Positions 19,965 to 29,268 of a stretch of 64,000 bases of DNA are shown here, one piece after another (within the stretch, counting starts at the first letter, position 1; every line of letters begins with the position of its first letter). The stretch covers positions 58,994 through 122,993 of the forward strand of contig JAKSDQ010000170.1 of the NCBI GenBank assembly GCA_022360015.1, in the 5' to 3' direction. This DNA comes from Cytophagales bacterium (GTDB taxonomy: Bacteria; Bacteroidota; Bacteroidia; Cytophagales; Cyclobacteriaceae). The position numbers were made by a program, and so were the translations under genes. A model generated the notes under the pieces. That model searched no databases, was not told the origin of the DNA, and saw only the letters and a program-made list of their open reading frames with translations.

Positions 19965-20477
19965 TCAGGCAACATGCATGCTCATGATTCCTTTATGACG
20001 ATAGAGCTTTAACCCAAAATAATGACTGATAAAATATTTAAGCCTGTTTTCGGCCAGGAGGGCGCTCTGTTCATTTTCATAAAAAACAGTTACGGCCAGC
20101 ACCGCTTTTAAAAATCGGTCCTGATGACAAAAATCTTTCACCCAGGTGGTAAAACATGTTTCCCAATCTTCCTGATATTTTTCATAGTGCGTCTTTCCAT
20201 CAAAAAGTAATTCCAACTGGTTGGTTCCTATCCGGTACCTGAATATTCCCGACAGGTGGTCATAAAACTCCTCCAGATGCCTGGTTTCGTGAATTTTATA
20301 TGCTTGTATATGCAGCACGGTATCATCGATAAGACCAAGGGGGTTACACCGGCTCAAATAATTGATTTTTACATTTTCAATTAATTTTTGCAGAAAAATT
20401 ACTTTTTTTTCAGCCTGAACTTGCTTTAACAAATAGTTCTTATCCAGGAGAAAATATTTTCGATTCATTGTCATCAT
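19965..20477 (-). CDS. Conserved-looking cytosolic protein of unknown function
   Basis: The 170 residues carry no signal peptide or membrane helix. They are rich in aromatic and charged residues, with a Cys/Trp/His-containing middle (EDWETCFTTWVKDFCHQDRF). It lies 32 bp downstream of murF-alr on the same strand and 31 bp before the sigma gene, so it may be the last gene of the murF-alr transcript. I do not recognise a family. Confidence 0.65.
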   Translation of the reverse strand: MMTMNRKYFLLDKNYLLKQVQAEKKVIFLQKLIENVKINYLSRCNPLGLIDDTVLHIQAYKIHETRHLEEFYDHLSGIFRYRIGTNQLELLFDGKTHYEKYQEDWETCFTTWVKDFCHQDRFLKAVLAVTVFYENEQSALLAENRLKYFISHYFGLKLYRHKGIMSMHVA

Positions 20478-20509
20478 AATGGGTACCAGCTACAAATATA
20501 AACAACCAA

Positions 20510-22978
20510 CTACTCAATGTAAAACACCCTTTTTACGCGACCGCTCACTTTGGTCAATATCTCATAGGGAATAGTACCAATTTTTGAGGCGATTTTACGC
20601 AAGGGCAATTCTTTGCCAAATACTACCACCTGGTCTTCTTCTTGTGCTTCGATACCGGTGACATCGATCATAGTCATATCCATACAAACATTTCCTATCA
20701 CTGGTGCCAGCTTACCATTGACCCAGACGACACCGTTCCCGTTGCTGAACCGCCGGTCAAAGCCATCAGCATAGCCAATGGCCAGTGTGGCAATTTTTTT
20801 TGGTTCATCGGCTTTCCCCATACGGTCATATCCTATAGTATCACCCTTTTTCACTTCCCTGATTTGGGAAATAGTCGTTTTCAGGGAGGCCACCGGCTCA
20901 AGCTCCTCCTGAACTTCATCGTTATATCCGATGCCATGCAATCCAATGCCCAGCCGTACCATGTCGTAATGGCGGTCCGGGAAGCGGATAATGCCCGAGG
21001 ATTTGAGGATGTGCTTTAAAGGCCGGACCGACAACAATTTTTCAATAAATGCCACTCCCTCTTCAAACAACTTAAATTGATACTGTGAAAATTCATCGTG
21101 TTCAGCATCTTCAGACCCTGCCAAATGGCTGAAAATTGAAGCAATTTTTATTTCCGGATACCCTTTTAAAATTGTCACCAGTGCTTTCAGATCTTCCGGA
21201 GCAAATCCAAGCCTGTGCATACCTGTTTCCAGCTTAATATGGATTTTCACAGACAGATTGTTTGCCCGTAAAAATTCAGCCAAAAGCTTTGTCATTTTTA
21301 GACTGTACACCTCCGGTTCAAGATTAAACTGGATCATTTTCCCAAAACTTTCCGGCGCAGGATTCATAACCATGATGGGTAAGCTTATACCATTTTGTCT
21401 TAAAATGACACCCTCATCCGGATAAGCAACCCCCAGATAATCCACCCGGTGAAATTGCAGCAAGTTGGCAATCTCCAAAAAACCGGAACCATAGGCAAAT
21501 GCTTTTATCATCACCAGGATTTTGGTAGAGGCGTCCAGTTTATTTCTGTAAAAATTCAGGTTATGGGTTATGGCATCAAGATTGATTTCCATCACCGTGC
21601 CGTGAATTTTCCTTTGTAAAAAATCTACAATTTCTTCCAGGGCAAATAGGCGGGCACCCTTTATGAGGACAACCTCATCCCTGAAGTCCTCCAAATTGGT
21701 TGCCTTAAAAAAAGAGGGCTTATCAACATAAAATTTCCCGGTATCATTGAAAAAACGGGCGTGCCTTTTAAGATCGGGGCCGATACCAACAAACCGGTTT
21801 ATCGACTTACTCGCCACCAGGGCTGCTACTTTTTCATATAATTCCGCTTTATCGGGCCCCGCCTCCAGGATGTCGGAGAGAATGAGCGTTTTTTTTGCTT
21901 TTTGATTTTGCTGTGTCAAAAAGTCAAGCGCAATTTTCAAACCAGCCAAATCGTTGTTGTATGTATCATCAATAAGGTAACACCCGTTGATTCCTTGTTT
22001 TAGTGCCAGACGCATGGATACCTGGCTCAGGCCCATAAGGCTCTCCTGGATCAGTTTTCTGTCAAAATTTAAATAAAGACAAACGCAGATGCAGTTGATG
22101 ACATTTTCGAGGGAGGCTGGGTCGTGAAAAGGAACTTTGAAGAACATCCGGTTTTCATTAAACTCTATTTCGAGGGCAGTCATGTTTTCGTGATCATAGC
22201 TATCTTTTATGAAAACATCAGCCGATTGACCTTCAGACCAGGAAAACAGTTTTTGCGGAGGCCTGATCTGATTGGAAAGCACCTGGTGGATTGCTTCATG
22301 ATCCCTGCAGTAGATAACTACCTGCGAATTTTTAAAAAGTTTTGCCTTTTCATGGATTTTCTCATCTTGGGAGGTGAAACCTTTGTCATGGGCGGAGCCA
22401 ATGTTTGTAAAAACGCCAATGGTAGGTTGCAGAACTATTTCTATCTTGTCCATTTCTCCTGATTTGGAAATCCCCGCTTCAAAAACTCCGATCTGGTGCT
22501 GGTTACTCAGTTGCCAGACCGACAGGGGTACCCCCAATTGGGAGTTATAGCTTTTAGGACTTTTTACCACCCGCAGTTTTGCGGATAACATCTGGCTAAG
22601 CCATTCTTTGACTATGGTTTTACCATTGCTACCCGTGATACCAATGATTGGAATACTGAAGCGGGAACGGTGAAAAGCCGTTATTTTTTGCAGAGCTACC
22701 AGGCTGTTGCCGGTCCTGATCACATTGGCTTCGGTCAGATGATTGTATTTTGTTTTATCACCGGATTCTACCAAGAACTGTCTGATGCCATCCTCATAAA
22801 GCTTATCGATATAATCATGCCCGTCATGAAAGTCTCCTTTTATAGCCACGAACAATGCTCCCTGCCGGATAGATACTTTACGGCTATCGGTTAACAAACT
22901 TTCTACAGCCATGTCCGATGAGAATGATAAAATTTCCCCACCGGTTATTTCCTCGAGTTGACTAAAAAGTAAATGCAC
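20510..22978 (-). CDS. murF-alr: Bifunctional MurF ligase / alanine racemase
   Basis: This fusion supplies D-alanine and adds D-Ala-D-Ala to the UDP-MurNAc-tripeptide in peptidoglycan synthesis. Residues about 1-455 are MurF, with the ATP loop GITGSNGKTIVKEW and the family's substrate-binding N-domain. Residues about 460-822 are a PLP-dependent alanine racemase: the PLP lysine is in VMIKAFAYGSG, followed by LETGMHRLGF, MVRLGIGLHGIGY and the catalytic tyrosine region LAIGYADGFDRRFSNG. Fusions of these two enzymes are typical of Bacteroidota. The upstream GNAT gene is only 19 bp away. Confidence 0.96.
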   Translation of the reverse strand: MHLLFSQLEEITGGEILSFSSDMAVESLLTDSRKVSIRQGALFVAIKGDFHDGHDYIDKLYEDGIRQFLVESGDKTKYNHLTEANVIRTGNSLVALQKITAFHRSRFSIPIIGITGSNGKTIVKEWLSQMLSAKLRVVKSPKSYNSQLGVPLSVWQLSNQHQIGVFEAGISKSGEMDKIEIVLQPTIGVFTNIGSAHDKGFTSQDEKIHEKAKLFKNSQVVIYCRDHEAIHQVLSNQIRPPQKLFSWSEGQSADVFIKDSYDHENMTALEIEFNENRMFFKVPFHDPASLENVINCICVCLYLNFDRKLIQESLMGLSQVSMRLALKQGINGCYLIDDTYNNDLAGLKIALDFLTQQNQKAKKTLILSDILEAGPDKAELYEKVAALVASKSINRFVGIGPDLKRHARFFNDTGKFYVDKPSFFKATNLEDFRDEVVLIKGARLFALEEIVDFLQRKIHGTVMEINLDAITHNLNFYRNKLDASTKILVMIKAFAYGSGFLEIANLLQFHRVDYLGVAYPDEGVILRQNGISLPIMVMNPAPESFGKMIQFNLEPEVYSLKMTKLLAEFLRANNLSVKIHIKLETGMHRLGFAPEDLKALVTILKGYPEIKIASIFSHLAGSEDAEHDEFSQYQFKLFEEGVAFIEKLLSVRPLKHILKSSGIIRFPDRHYDMVRLGIGLHGIGYNDEVQEELEPVASLKTTISQIREVKKGDTIGYDRMGKADEPKKIATLAIGYADGFDRRFSNGNGVVWVNGKLAPVIGNVCMDMTMIDVTGIEAQEEDQVVVFGKELPLRKIASKIGTIPYEILTKVSGRVKRVFYIE

Positions 22979-22997
22979 TTTTGTTCAAATTTTAAAT

Positions 22998-23858
22998 TTA
23001 CAGCATCAATTTCAATTCATACTGATCTATTTCATTAACAAAACCCAAACCTGTTAAGAACCGGGTAATCGATTTATTTTCCCGGTTGACATTGATAACA
23101 GTTAAAGCACGCCCCGCACAATCCCGGAAGGCATAGCTGATTAAGGCACTACCTATTCCCCGTTGCCGGTATTTTTGATCTACGCCAATCCTTGAAATCC
23201 GTCCATTGGGTTGATAGACTGTATAACCTACAGTTACATCACTATGTTTGGCAGTAATAATAATTTCATTTGTTACGTTGTTTTGAAGCAATGACTGACT
23301 ATCCAAAAAGGAGGTGTCGATATCATTAAAGCTGGCAAACAAATCCCAATCCGGTTGGGTGCATGGGGCAATCTCTATGCCTGACATTAAAGCTCCTTTT
23401 ATTCCGGGCGTCGAAGGTAGCTTGAAACAGTTAAAATACCTGGCTTTTTCAAAGCCGATGGCTTCATAAACCCGGAGTGCTCGGTGGTTGGTGGTTAAAA
23501 CTTCCAGGATACATTGACTTACATTTTGTTGTTTCAACAGAGGCAATACAAACGTATACAATTTTGAGGTGAGCCGCTGCCCGCGAAAATCAGGCACCAC
23601 CCCGGTACCACCGTTGTATGCAGTAAGCCGACCATCGTAACAAGCCAGGCTGGTAAATATAAAGGCAACTATGTCGCCTCCATGAAATGCGGCCGGTGAC
23701 AAGCCAAAATTAATGTTCAGCTTTTCTACAAATTTTTTGTAAAATTCCTTTTTGGTGAAGTCAAAGCGAAGTGGATAATCGGAAAATGCCGCCAAAAAAG
23801 CTTTATGCATTTTTGAAAGATCCTTGGACGCCATGCTTCTCACCAGCAAATTGCTCAT
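22998..23858 (-). CDS. Tandem GNAT N-acetyltransferase
   Basis: The 286 residues contain two GNAT folds. The first has the acetyl-CoA loop VVPDFRGQRLTSKLY and the strand LEVLTTNHRALRVYEAIGF; the second has GVDQKYRQRGIGSALISYAF and NVNRENKSITRFLTGLGF. The substrate cannot be read from sequence. It is 19 bp upstream of murF-alr, so it may share that transcript. Confidence 0.88.
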   Translation of the reverse strand: MSNLLVRSMASKDLSKMHKAFLAAFSDYPLRFDFTKKEFYKKFVEKLNINFGLSPAAFHGGDIVAFIFTSLACYDGRLTAYNGGTGVVPDFRGQRLTSKLYTFVLPLLKQQNVSQCILEVLTTNHRALRVYEAIGFEKARYFNCFKLPSTPGIKGALMSGIEIAPCTQPDWDLFASFNDIDTSFLDSQSLLQNNVTNEIIITAKHSDVTVGYTVYQPNGRISRIGVDQKYRQRGIGSALISYAFRDCAGRALTVINVNRENKSITRFLTGLGFVNEIDQYELKLML

Positions 23859-23986
23859 ATGTTATAGGTAACCGGATTATTCTTTGATAATCTAAATTGA
23901 CAGTTCAAACAAAATTGTAACCATTTATCACAAATAACGTTACTTACATAAACATTTTCGCGATTTTTAGATATATTTATCGCTTC

Positions 23987-24436
23987 ATGGTTAAATTTCT
24001 CAAATATGTAAAAGCGCTTACTGCTGTTCTTATAGCTATGGTGCTGTCATTAGGAACTGTGGTTGCTATAGATAATGCCGATGCAAGAGATAAAATTTCA
24101 GAGACAGAAATCTTTAACCCTGAGCCAGGCGTCGAACTCAACAAAACGGAGAAAGAAAAGGTGTTAAACGCCGATAGTCTCAAATCTGCCGAAAAAATAG
24201 GAGCAAACACTACAAAAAGCGCAGATGGTCAATCCAAGGTAAAAAAATCAGACAATACCGCTCCTTCGATTTTCTCCTATAACTTTGTTTTTTACCTGAT
24301 GTACAAATTTAAAATTGCAGATATCTTCAACATTTCCAAGGAAAAAAACCAGGCCATCAAGCTACCCGATGAGTCATCGATTATTGTAAACGGTAAAAAA
24401 CTGATCAATACGTTGCTACACAGAATTAGATACTAA
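23987..24436 (+). CDS. Small exported protein of unknown function
   Basis: The 149-residue product starts with a Lys-containing n-region and a hydrophobic segment (LTAVLIAMVLSLGTVVAI) that is either a signal peptide or an N-terminal anchor. A Lys/Asp/Ser-rich linker follows (residues 35-90), then a hydrophobic patch (FSYNFVFYLMYKF) and a short C-terminal domain (IIVNGKKLINTLLHRIRY). It is monocistronic, with a strong hairpin terminator after it. I recognise no family. Confidence 0.7.
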   Translation: MVKFLKYVKALTAVLIAMVLSLGTVVAIDNADARDKISETEIFNPEPGVELNKTEKEKVLNADSLKSAEKIGANTTKSADGQSKVKKSDNTAPSIFSYNFVFYLMYKFKIADIFNISKEKNQAIKLPDESSIIVNGKKLINTLLHRIRY

Positions 24437-24461
24437 GTAAAAGCAAAATATAGATAAAGTA

Positions 24462-24489
24462 AAAAGCCAAACGTCAACGTTTGGCTTTT
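24462..24489 (+). terminator. Bidirectional rho-independent terminator
   Basis: A perfect 13-bp inverted repeat (AAAAGCCAAACGT, loop CA, ACGTTTGGCTTTT) has an A run on one side and a T run on the other, so it can end both the plus-strand small exported protein gene (stop 26 bp before) and the convergent hisA-like gene (stop 26 bp after). Confidence 0.9.
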
Positions 24490-24514
24490 GTATGTTAGTC
24501 GGTTTATATCAAAA

Positions 24515-25243
24515 TCAACTGGTTACCATAAACCTGTCAAGATCTTTCAACTTGATTTTTCCTTCATAATAGGCCTTTCCAAAGTGAACGCCCCAAACCC
24601 CCAACTCCTGCAGTTTTTCTATATCATCGATAGACCGCACCCCTCCGCTTGCAATCAAGCATATAGATGGGAATCTGTTAATCAGTTCTTTGTACAATTC
24701 AAAAGAAGGTCCTTTCAGCAAGCCATCTTTGTCGATATCGGTGGTTTTAAGATATTTTAAACCACGGTCGTAAAAGTATTGGACATGATCAAAAATGTTT
24801 ATTTTCGTGTGTTTTTGCCAACCTTTGACGATGATGTTTCTGTTGATTGAGTCCGCGGCCAGTGTCACATTCTCCCTGCCATACGAGACAATCCAGGAAG
24901 CGAATAATTCTTTATCGTAAACAGCTATGGTAGCGGCTGTAATATAATCAGCCCCGTATTCGAACGCTTTGCTAATATCACCATCCGTATGAATCCCTCC
25001 GGTGAAATCAACTTCCAGATTAGTATGCCCTGCGATGGCCTCCAGCACCCCGTAGTTAATAGGGCTGCCCCTTCTTGCACCATCCAGATCCACCAAATGG
25101 ATTTGAGATATTCCATGATCTTCAAATTCCATGGCTACATCCAGGGGGCTGTCATTATAAACAATCTGATTTGAAAAATCTCCCTGCTTGACTCTTACAC
25201 ATTTACCCTGAATAATCCATATGGAAGGTAGAATTTTAATCAT
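24515..25243 (-). CDS. HisA-like phosphoribosyl isomerase lacking the first catalytic Asp
   Basis: A 242-residue (beta/alpha)8 barrel clearly related to HisA, which isomerises ProFAR to PRFAR in histidine synthesis: HLVDLDGARRGSPIN, VDFTGGIHTDGD, TTDIDKDGLLKGP and ASGGVRSIDDI with FGKAYYEGKI are visible. In HisA the first strand carries the catalytic general base in an AIDLIDGK-type motif. Here that motif reads LPSIWIIQGKCVR, with Trp at position 9 where Asp is expected. The second Asp (LAADSINR) and the TD segment remain. No other his gene is nearby. It may be a divergent HisA paralogue with altered chemistry. Confidence 0.85.
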   Translation of the reverse strand: MIKILPSIWIIQGKCVRVKQGDFSNQIVYNDSPLDVAMEFEDHGISQIHLVDLDGARRGSPINYGVLEAIAGHTNLEVDFTGGIHTDGDISKAFEYGADYITAATIAVYDKELFASWIVSYGRENVTLAADSINRNIIVKGWQKHTKINIFDHVQYFYDRGLKYLKTTDIDKDGLLKGPSFELYKELINRFPSICLIASGGVRSIDDIEKLQELGVWGVHFGKAYYEGKIKLKDLDRFMVTS

Positions 25244-25597
25244 AATCGTTTTATTAATTTATAAAGCTGCTAATCTATTAAAAATTTTAGTATTACCGGC
25301 GTCTATCCTGGCAGCGTCACCATCCAGCCGGCAAACCTTTGGGCATTTATTTAATGATAATCTTGTAAGTAAGTTTCTGAAATGTGGCTTCAAGGAAACT
25401 TTAATATACCAAAAAATTAAGTTAATAACAAATGCTGGAAAACAAACTTTTCAATACCGGACTACATGAATCGGTCGGTTTTCCTGTTAGATGGCCATAT
25501 CAATGTTGCTTACAGTAGGGCAGACCTTCAATATGCATTGGGTCAACTAAAAGTTAAAACTTCAACCTACAATAACTGTAAGTGGCTAAAGAAGTGA
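25244..25597. other. Gene-poor interval between hisA-like and response regulator genes
   Basis: About 350 bp that should hold the promoter of the minus-strand hisA-like gene. I see no terminator hairpin or repeat. A 43-codon plus-strand frame (25466-25597) ends exactly at the response-regulator stop but has no recognisable content, so I do not call it a gene. Confidence 0.4.
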
Positions 25598-26296
25598 TTA
25601 AACTGGTTTTTCTACCAGCTTAAATCCTGTGCCCCTAACTGTTAAAATCTCCAGCGCCGGATCCTCTTTCAGGTATTTTCTTAATTTGGTAATGTACACA
25701 TCCATACTTCTGGCATTAAAGTAACTGTCATCCCTCCAGATAATTTTCAGGGCAGTGCTGCGATCCAGGGTTTGATTAATATTCAGACAAAACAGTTTTA
25801 ACAATTCTGCTTCCTTGGAGGTTAGTTTGATGTCGGAATGCTTCGAAGTAAGTTGGTGGAGGTCGTAGTCAAATGTAAATCCTCCAATTTTGAATATCTG
25901 GGCTTCAGGCTTGCTTTGAGTGTTATTGCCGGAACGCCGGAGTATGGCTTTGATTCTCAACAGCAACTCCTCCATGCTGAAGGGTTTGGTAATATAATCA
26001 TCTGCACCTATCTTAAATCCCTCGATGGTATCTTGCTTCATTGATTTGGCAGTCAAAAAGATAACGGGTGTGGTCTTGTCAGCAACCTTAATTTCCCGGG
26101 CCAGTGAAAAGCCGTCTTTTTTGGGTAACATAATATCAAAAATGCATAAATCGAATTTGTCGTTTTCAAAGGCCTTAAAACCTTCTTCCCCGTCACGGCA
26201 TAACTTGGTATCAAACCCTTTTATATCCAGGTATTCCTTCAATATCTGCCCCAGGTTAGGGTCATCTTCAACCAAAAGTATTCTGTGTTTTTGCAT
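25598..26296 (-). CDS. OmpR-family response regulator (RprY-like)
   Basis: The receiver domain shows the acidic pair VEDD, the phosphoacceptor Asp in FDIMLPKKDGF (about residue 54), the Thr in VIFLTAK and the Lys in ITKPF. The C-terminal winged helix has LTSKEAELLKLF and SMDVYITKLRKYLKEDP...TVRGTGFKL. It acts as a DNA-binding transcription factor. Its start lies inside the 3' end of the kinase gene (29 bp overlap), so the two are translationally coupled. The TTAAC array upstream of the operon is a candidate binding site. Confidence 0.94.
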   Translation of the reverse strand: MQKHRILLVEDDPNLGQILKEYLDIKGFDTKLCRDGEEGFKAFENDKFDLCIFDIMLPKKDGFSLAREIKVADKTTPVIFLTAKSMKQDTIEGFKIGADDYITKPFSMEELLLRIKAILRRSGNNTQSKPEAQIFKIGGFTFDYDLHQLTSKHSDIKLTSKEAELLKLFCLNINQTLDRSTALKIIWRDDSYFNARSMDVYITKLRKYLKEDPALEILTVRGTGFKLVEKPV

Positions 26297-27914
26297 TTTT
26301 TTTAGGGAAAAATAGTTCGAACATGCTGCCTTTATTCAGCTCACTTTTTACATGAATAGAACCTCCATGTGCTTCAACCATGGTTTTTACATAAGCCAGT
26401 CCTAACCCAAAACCTTTGAAGTCATGAACATTTCCGGTAGGAACCCTGTAAAACTTATCAAAAATCTTGTTCAGGGACTCTTTGGCCAGGCCAATGCCCT
26501 TGTCAATTATCTTGATGCTTATGCCATTGGGTTGGTCCTCCGTTCTGACTGTAATTTTAGGTGTTACGGGCGAATATTTATTGGCATTATCCAATAAATT
26601 TCTAATGATGTTTGAAAGGTGTAACTCATCAGCCTCGATCATAGGTTGTTCGGCTTCCAATGCCTTTTCTACCGAACCACCTTTCTTTTCAACCTGCATA
26701 TAAATATTAGAGACAGCCTCTTCAATTACCTGATTTACATTTACCTCAGAGAGTTTGAGGTCAAATTCACCCTTATCCAGGGTAGCCATCTGTAAAACTT
26801 TTTCAACCTGCACCGCCAGTCTTTTGTTTTCTACCTTTATGATGTCCAAATATCGCTCACGAACGCTCTCATCCTGGCTAATCTCTTTATCCTGTAAAGC
26901 CTCACAGGCCAGAGAAACCGTGGATATGGGCGTTTTGAACTCGTGTGTCATGTTATTGATGAAATCATTTTTAACCTCCGACAGTTTCTTTTGCCGGATG
27001 ATAGTAGTTATGGCATAGGCAAAACAAAAAATAATGATCAGGATCAATAATATAGAAGAGGCCAGAGTAACGCCCATTTTACGCATCAAAAATTTTTCCT
27101 GATTGGGAAAGTACACCAAAATCTGGTTAGAAGCACCTACCACGTCGTTGGGAAAAAGAGAAGCCCGTAAATCAGAATCACGTAACTTGTGATGATCATC
27201 GTCAATCCGTGCAAAGACAAACTCCTGGCTGTCTTCGTTTAAAACGCCATAATCAAAGGATAAGTTGATACCTTTATTGATAAATTCTGCCCTTAACAGG
27301 GAATCTAGTTGCCGTGGTTTTATCCTGTTCTTAATTTGTCTTTTGCCTGAAAGTATTTCGTTTAACACCACATTAAACATTTCTGCCTTTCTGGCAATCT
27401 TTTGAAAATCCTGCTTTATGTGTTTTCCGATTTCGCTATCATTATTGTATTCTTTACGAAGCACTTTCACCGGGTTGTTCCCGTCCCTGATATTGGTCTC
27501 CTCACTAATGTTGGCCTGATTATCGATCTCGGCGATAATTTCAAAACCATCTTTCGCTTCAAACTGGTAGCTTAAAACGGTCTGATTGGGTATGGATGTA
27601 CTGTCACTATTCAAATCGCTGCGATTTACCACTCTTTTTTGGAATGAACTTTCGAAAAACTCAATAGTGTCTGAGTCGAGGTCCAATGGATCACTCCACC
27701 GGAACTTACTTTTAAAGTTATTCTGAGCGATCAATAGGGTTTCCTGCTTTTCCAGTTTTTGCGCAACGAGGTTCAAGACCTCGTGTACATCCTGTTTAAA
27801 CCTGGCTTTATTGATTCGCTGGGCATTATTGACCCAATAGATCTGAAAGCCCACCAGCCCCAGCAAAGCCGCGGTCATTAGAATAATGATTAAACGGATG
27901 GTTTTTCTGCTCAT
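26268..27914 (-). CDS. Sensor histidine kinase (RprX-like)
   Basis: A 548-residue membrane kinase: first membrane helix at residues 8-29 (IILMTAALLGLVGFQIYWV), a periplasmic sensor of about 260 residues without a recognised fold, second helix SSILLILIIIFCFAYAITTI, then HisKA with the phosphorylated His in NMTHEFKTPISTVSL, N-box NIIRNLLDNANKYSP, and G boxes DKGIGL and GFGLGLAYVKTMVEAHGG. The order kinase then regulator and the overall architecture recall the Bacteroidota RprXY pair; the stimulus is unknown. Confidence 0.93.
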   Translation of the reverse strand: MSRKTIRLIIILMTAALLGLVGFQIYWVNNAQRINKARFKQDVHEVLNLVAQKLEKQETLLIAQNNFKSKFRWSDPLDLDSDTIEFFESSFQKRVVNRSDLNSDSTSIPNQTVLSYQFEAKDGFEIIAEIDNQANISEETNIRDGNNPVKVLRKEYNNDSEIGKHIKQDFQKIARKAEMFNVVLNEILSGKRQIKNRIKPRQLDSLLRAEFINKGINLSFDYGVLNEDSQEFVFARIDDDHHKLRDSDLRASLFPNDVVGASNQILVYFPNQEKFLMRKMGVTLASSILLILIIIFCFAYAITTIIRQKKLSEVKNDFINNMTHEFKTPISTVSLACEALQDKEISQDESVRERYLDIIKVENKRLAVQVEKVLQMATLDKGEFDLKLSEVNVNQVIEEAVSNIYMQVEKKGGSVEKALEAEQPMIEADELHLSNIIRNLLDNANKYSPVTPKITVRTEDQPNGISIKIIDKGIGLAKESLNKIFDKFYRVPTGNVHDFKGFGLGLAYVKTMVEAHGGSIHVKSELNKGSMFELFFPKKNAKTQNTFG

Positions 27915-27935
27915 ATCACCGACAAAATTAATCTT

Positions 27936-27994
27936 TTAACACTAATTACGTTCGTTGTTTAACAATGTTTAACAATGCTTAACGGCACTTTAAC
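27936..27994 (-). promoter_or_regulatory. Phased TTAAC repeat array upstream of the two-component operon
   Basis: On the plus strand TTAAC starts at 27936, 27959, 27969, 27979 and 27990; the last four are spaced 10, 10 and 11 bp, about one helical turn each. OmpR-family regulators bind direct repeats with such spacing, so autoregulation by the downstream response regulator is a reasonable inference. A TAnnTTTG match on the minus strand (27923-27930) lies only about 9 bp before the kinase ATG. Confidence 0.5.
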
Positions 27995-28019
27995 GCAATA
28001 GCCAAAATTATTTTGATGG

Positions 28020-28913
28020 CTATTCTTCATAATTACGGGCAGAATAAACCAAACCCAGATTAAAAAACTGATTTAACTGCACCTCATCTACCTGGTCAAA
28101 ATCGTAAATAACAATCGCCCCCAGGTTTACACTTAAAAATTTATTAACCTGAGCGTTTATAATCAGGTCAAGCCGGTGGTCCCACTTATCAAAACTCAGG
28201 TTCTCGTAATTCAGAAACAGAAGGTATTTCCATTTCAGATTCAGATTTTCGGCGATGTCTTTGTCAAAGTCTACCAATGCCTGGAAGGCCAGCCATTCCG
28301 ACCTTACCTGATCTCCCGGATCCACACCATAAGCCCCCAGATCCGATAAGCCGTCATCTGCTACAAAGGTAAATCTCGGCGTGAAAGGAGAAAGTCTGAC
28401 ATTAAAATAATCAACAGGCTGATATTGAAATCCCCAGGCAAATGTCAAAAACGCCGGGGCGAAAAACTGGGAGATGAGACTATCCCTCACTTCACCATTT
28501 GGAAATTCAACGTCGTAATTAAAGCCGTTGGCAAACTGGGTTAGCAAATTGGCCGAGGAAAACAATTCCCAGGAGTCACTTAATGTCCTTCCGTATTTGG
28601 AATCAAGAAAAATCCTGTCAATAGACTTCCTGGCACTCTGGTCCTGATTTTTAACAACTCCGTAGGCCAAGTCAATTTCATTATCCCATGAATGGTTATC
28701 CTTTCTGTATTTTGCTTTAAAATTAAGTAAAGCATTTGCGCCGATTGAATTAACTCCTCCACCTGTCCAGTTGGAGGTAAAAGATGCCTGCGTAAAACTT
28801 ATCCCAACTTTAAAATCCTTTTTCCAATAAGTGGTATCAGGGTTATCCTGGGCCAGGACAGCCAAACTCTGACATAGAAAAAGTATAATTAATGATGCAG
28901 CTTTAGTATTCAT
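28020..28913 (-). CDS. DUF3078 outer-membrane-type protein
   Basis: A 297-residue protein with a Sec signal peptide (ending AVLAQ) and a mature region of amphipathic strands: FTQASFTSNWTGGGVNSIGANALLNFKAKYRKDNHSWDNEIDLAYG is the DUF3078 signature, and the chain ends in a beta strand, as outer-membrane barrels do. Function unknown. It is encoded upstream of the two-component genes on the same strand with a 105-bp gap holding the TTAAC array. Confidence 0.88.
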   Translation of the reverse strand: MNTKAASLIILFLCQSLAVLAQDNPDTTYWKKDFKVGISFTQASFTSNWTGGGVNSIGANALLNFKAKYRKDNHSWDNEIDLAYGVVKNQDQSARKSIDRIFLDSKYGRTLSDSWELFSSANLLTQFANGFNYDVEFPNGEVRDSLISQFFAPAFLTFAWGFQYQPVDYFNVRLSPFTPRFTFVADDGLSDLGAYGVDPGDQVRSEWLAFQALVDFDKDIAENLNLKWKYLLFLNYENLSFDKWDHRLDLIINAQVNKFLSVNLGAIVIYDFDQVDEVQLNQFFNLGLVYSARNYEE

Positions 28914-28958
28914 AATTTTCTAAAGTTATAGTTTTGGTTATTCTCAGGTTAAAGTTGA

Positions 28959-28966
28959 CAAATATA
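28959..28966 (-). promoter_or_regulatory. Candidate -7 box for the DUF3078 gene
   Basis: The minus strand reads TATATTTG, an exact TAnnTTTG match 45 bp before the ATG. No convincing -33 TTTG is found at the usual spacing. Confidence 0.3.
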
Positions 28967-29111
28967 AATAAAGCCAATAAAGTGAAGACATTATTATTAA
29001 TTAGACCAGTATAAGGATTTTTCCGGCCAAGCCGTCCGACACCTCTGTAAGTATCTGTTTCATAACGCTTTAGATAAATTTCTTGGTATCTTGATACCTC
29101 CGTGGTGCCCC

Positions 29112-29138
29112 TTTTTTAACCGCAAAGTTCCCCAAGGT
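29112..29138. repeat. Dispersed intergenic repeat, copy 1
   Basis: A T-run followed by AACCGCAAAGTTCCCCAAGG in the DUF3078-lysA gap closely matches a second copy at 41921-41947. Just before it, the stretch around 29080-29100 (TTCTTGGTATCTTGATACCT) looks like part of the same element. The style matches degenerate non-coding repeats common in Bacteroidota; no transposase is present. The remainder of 28914-29268 shows no ORF. Confidence 0.55.
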
Positions 29139-29226
29139 CAGACAATATTTGGGAAATCAGCATATCACTAAAATGTTTGATAATTCCTAAATTTTAATTG
29201 TTCTTTTATAAAACATTTCAATTTGA

Positions 29227-29234
29227 TACTTTTG
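29227..29234 (+). promoter_or_regulatory. Candidate -7 box for lysA
   Basis: TACTTTTG is an exact TAnnTTTG match, 34 bp before the lysA ATG. The expected -33 TTTG is only present as a T-rich stretch (29204-29207). Confidence 0.4.
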
Positions 29235-29268
29235 CCAAGTTTCAGATAAAAAGTAAAGTATTACAAGT

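Noticed and set aside
25221..25469. 82-codon plus-strand frame upstream of the hisA-like gene
   Set aside because: Antisense to the hisA-like start, and low-complexity hydrophobic translation; most likely chance.
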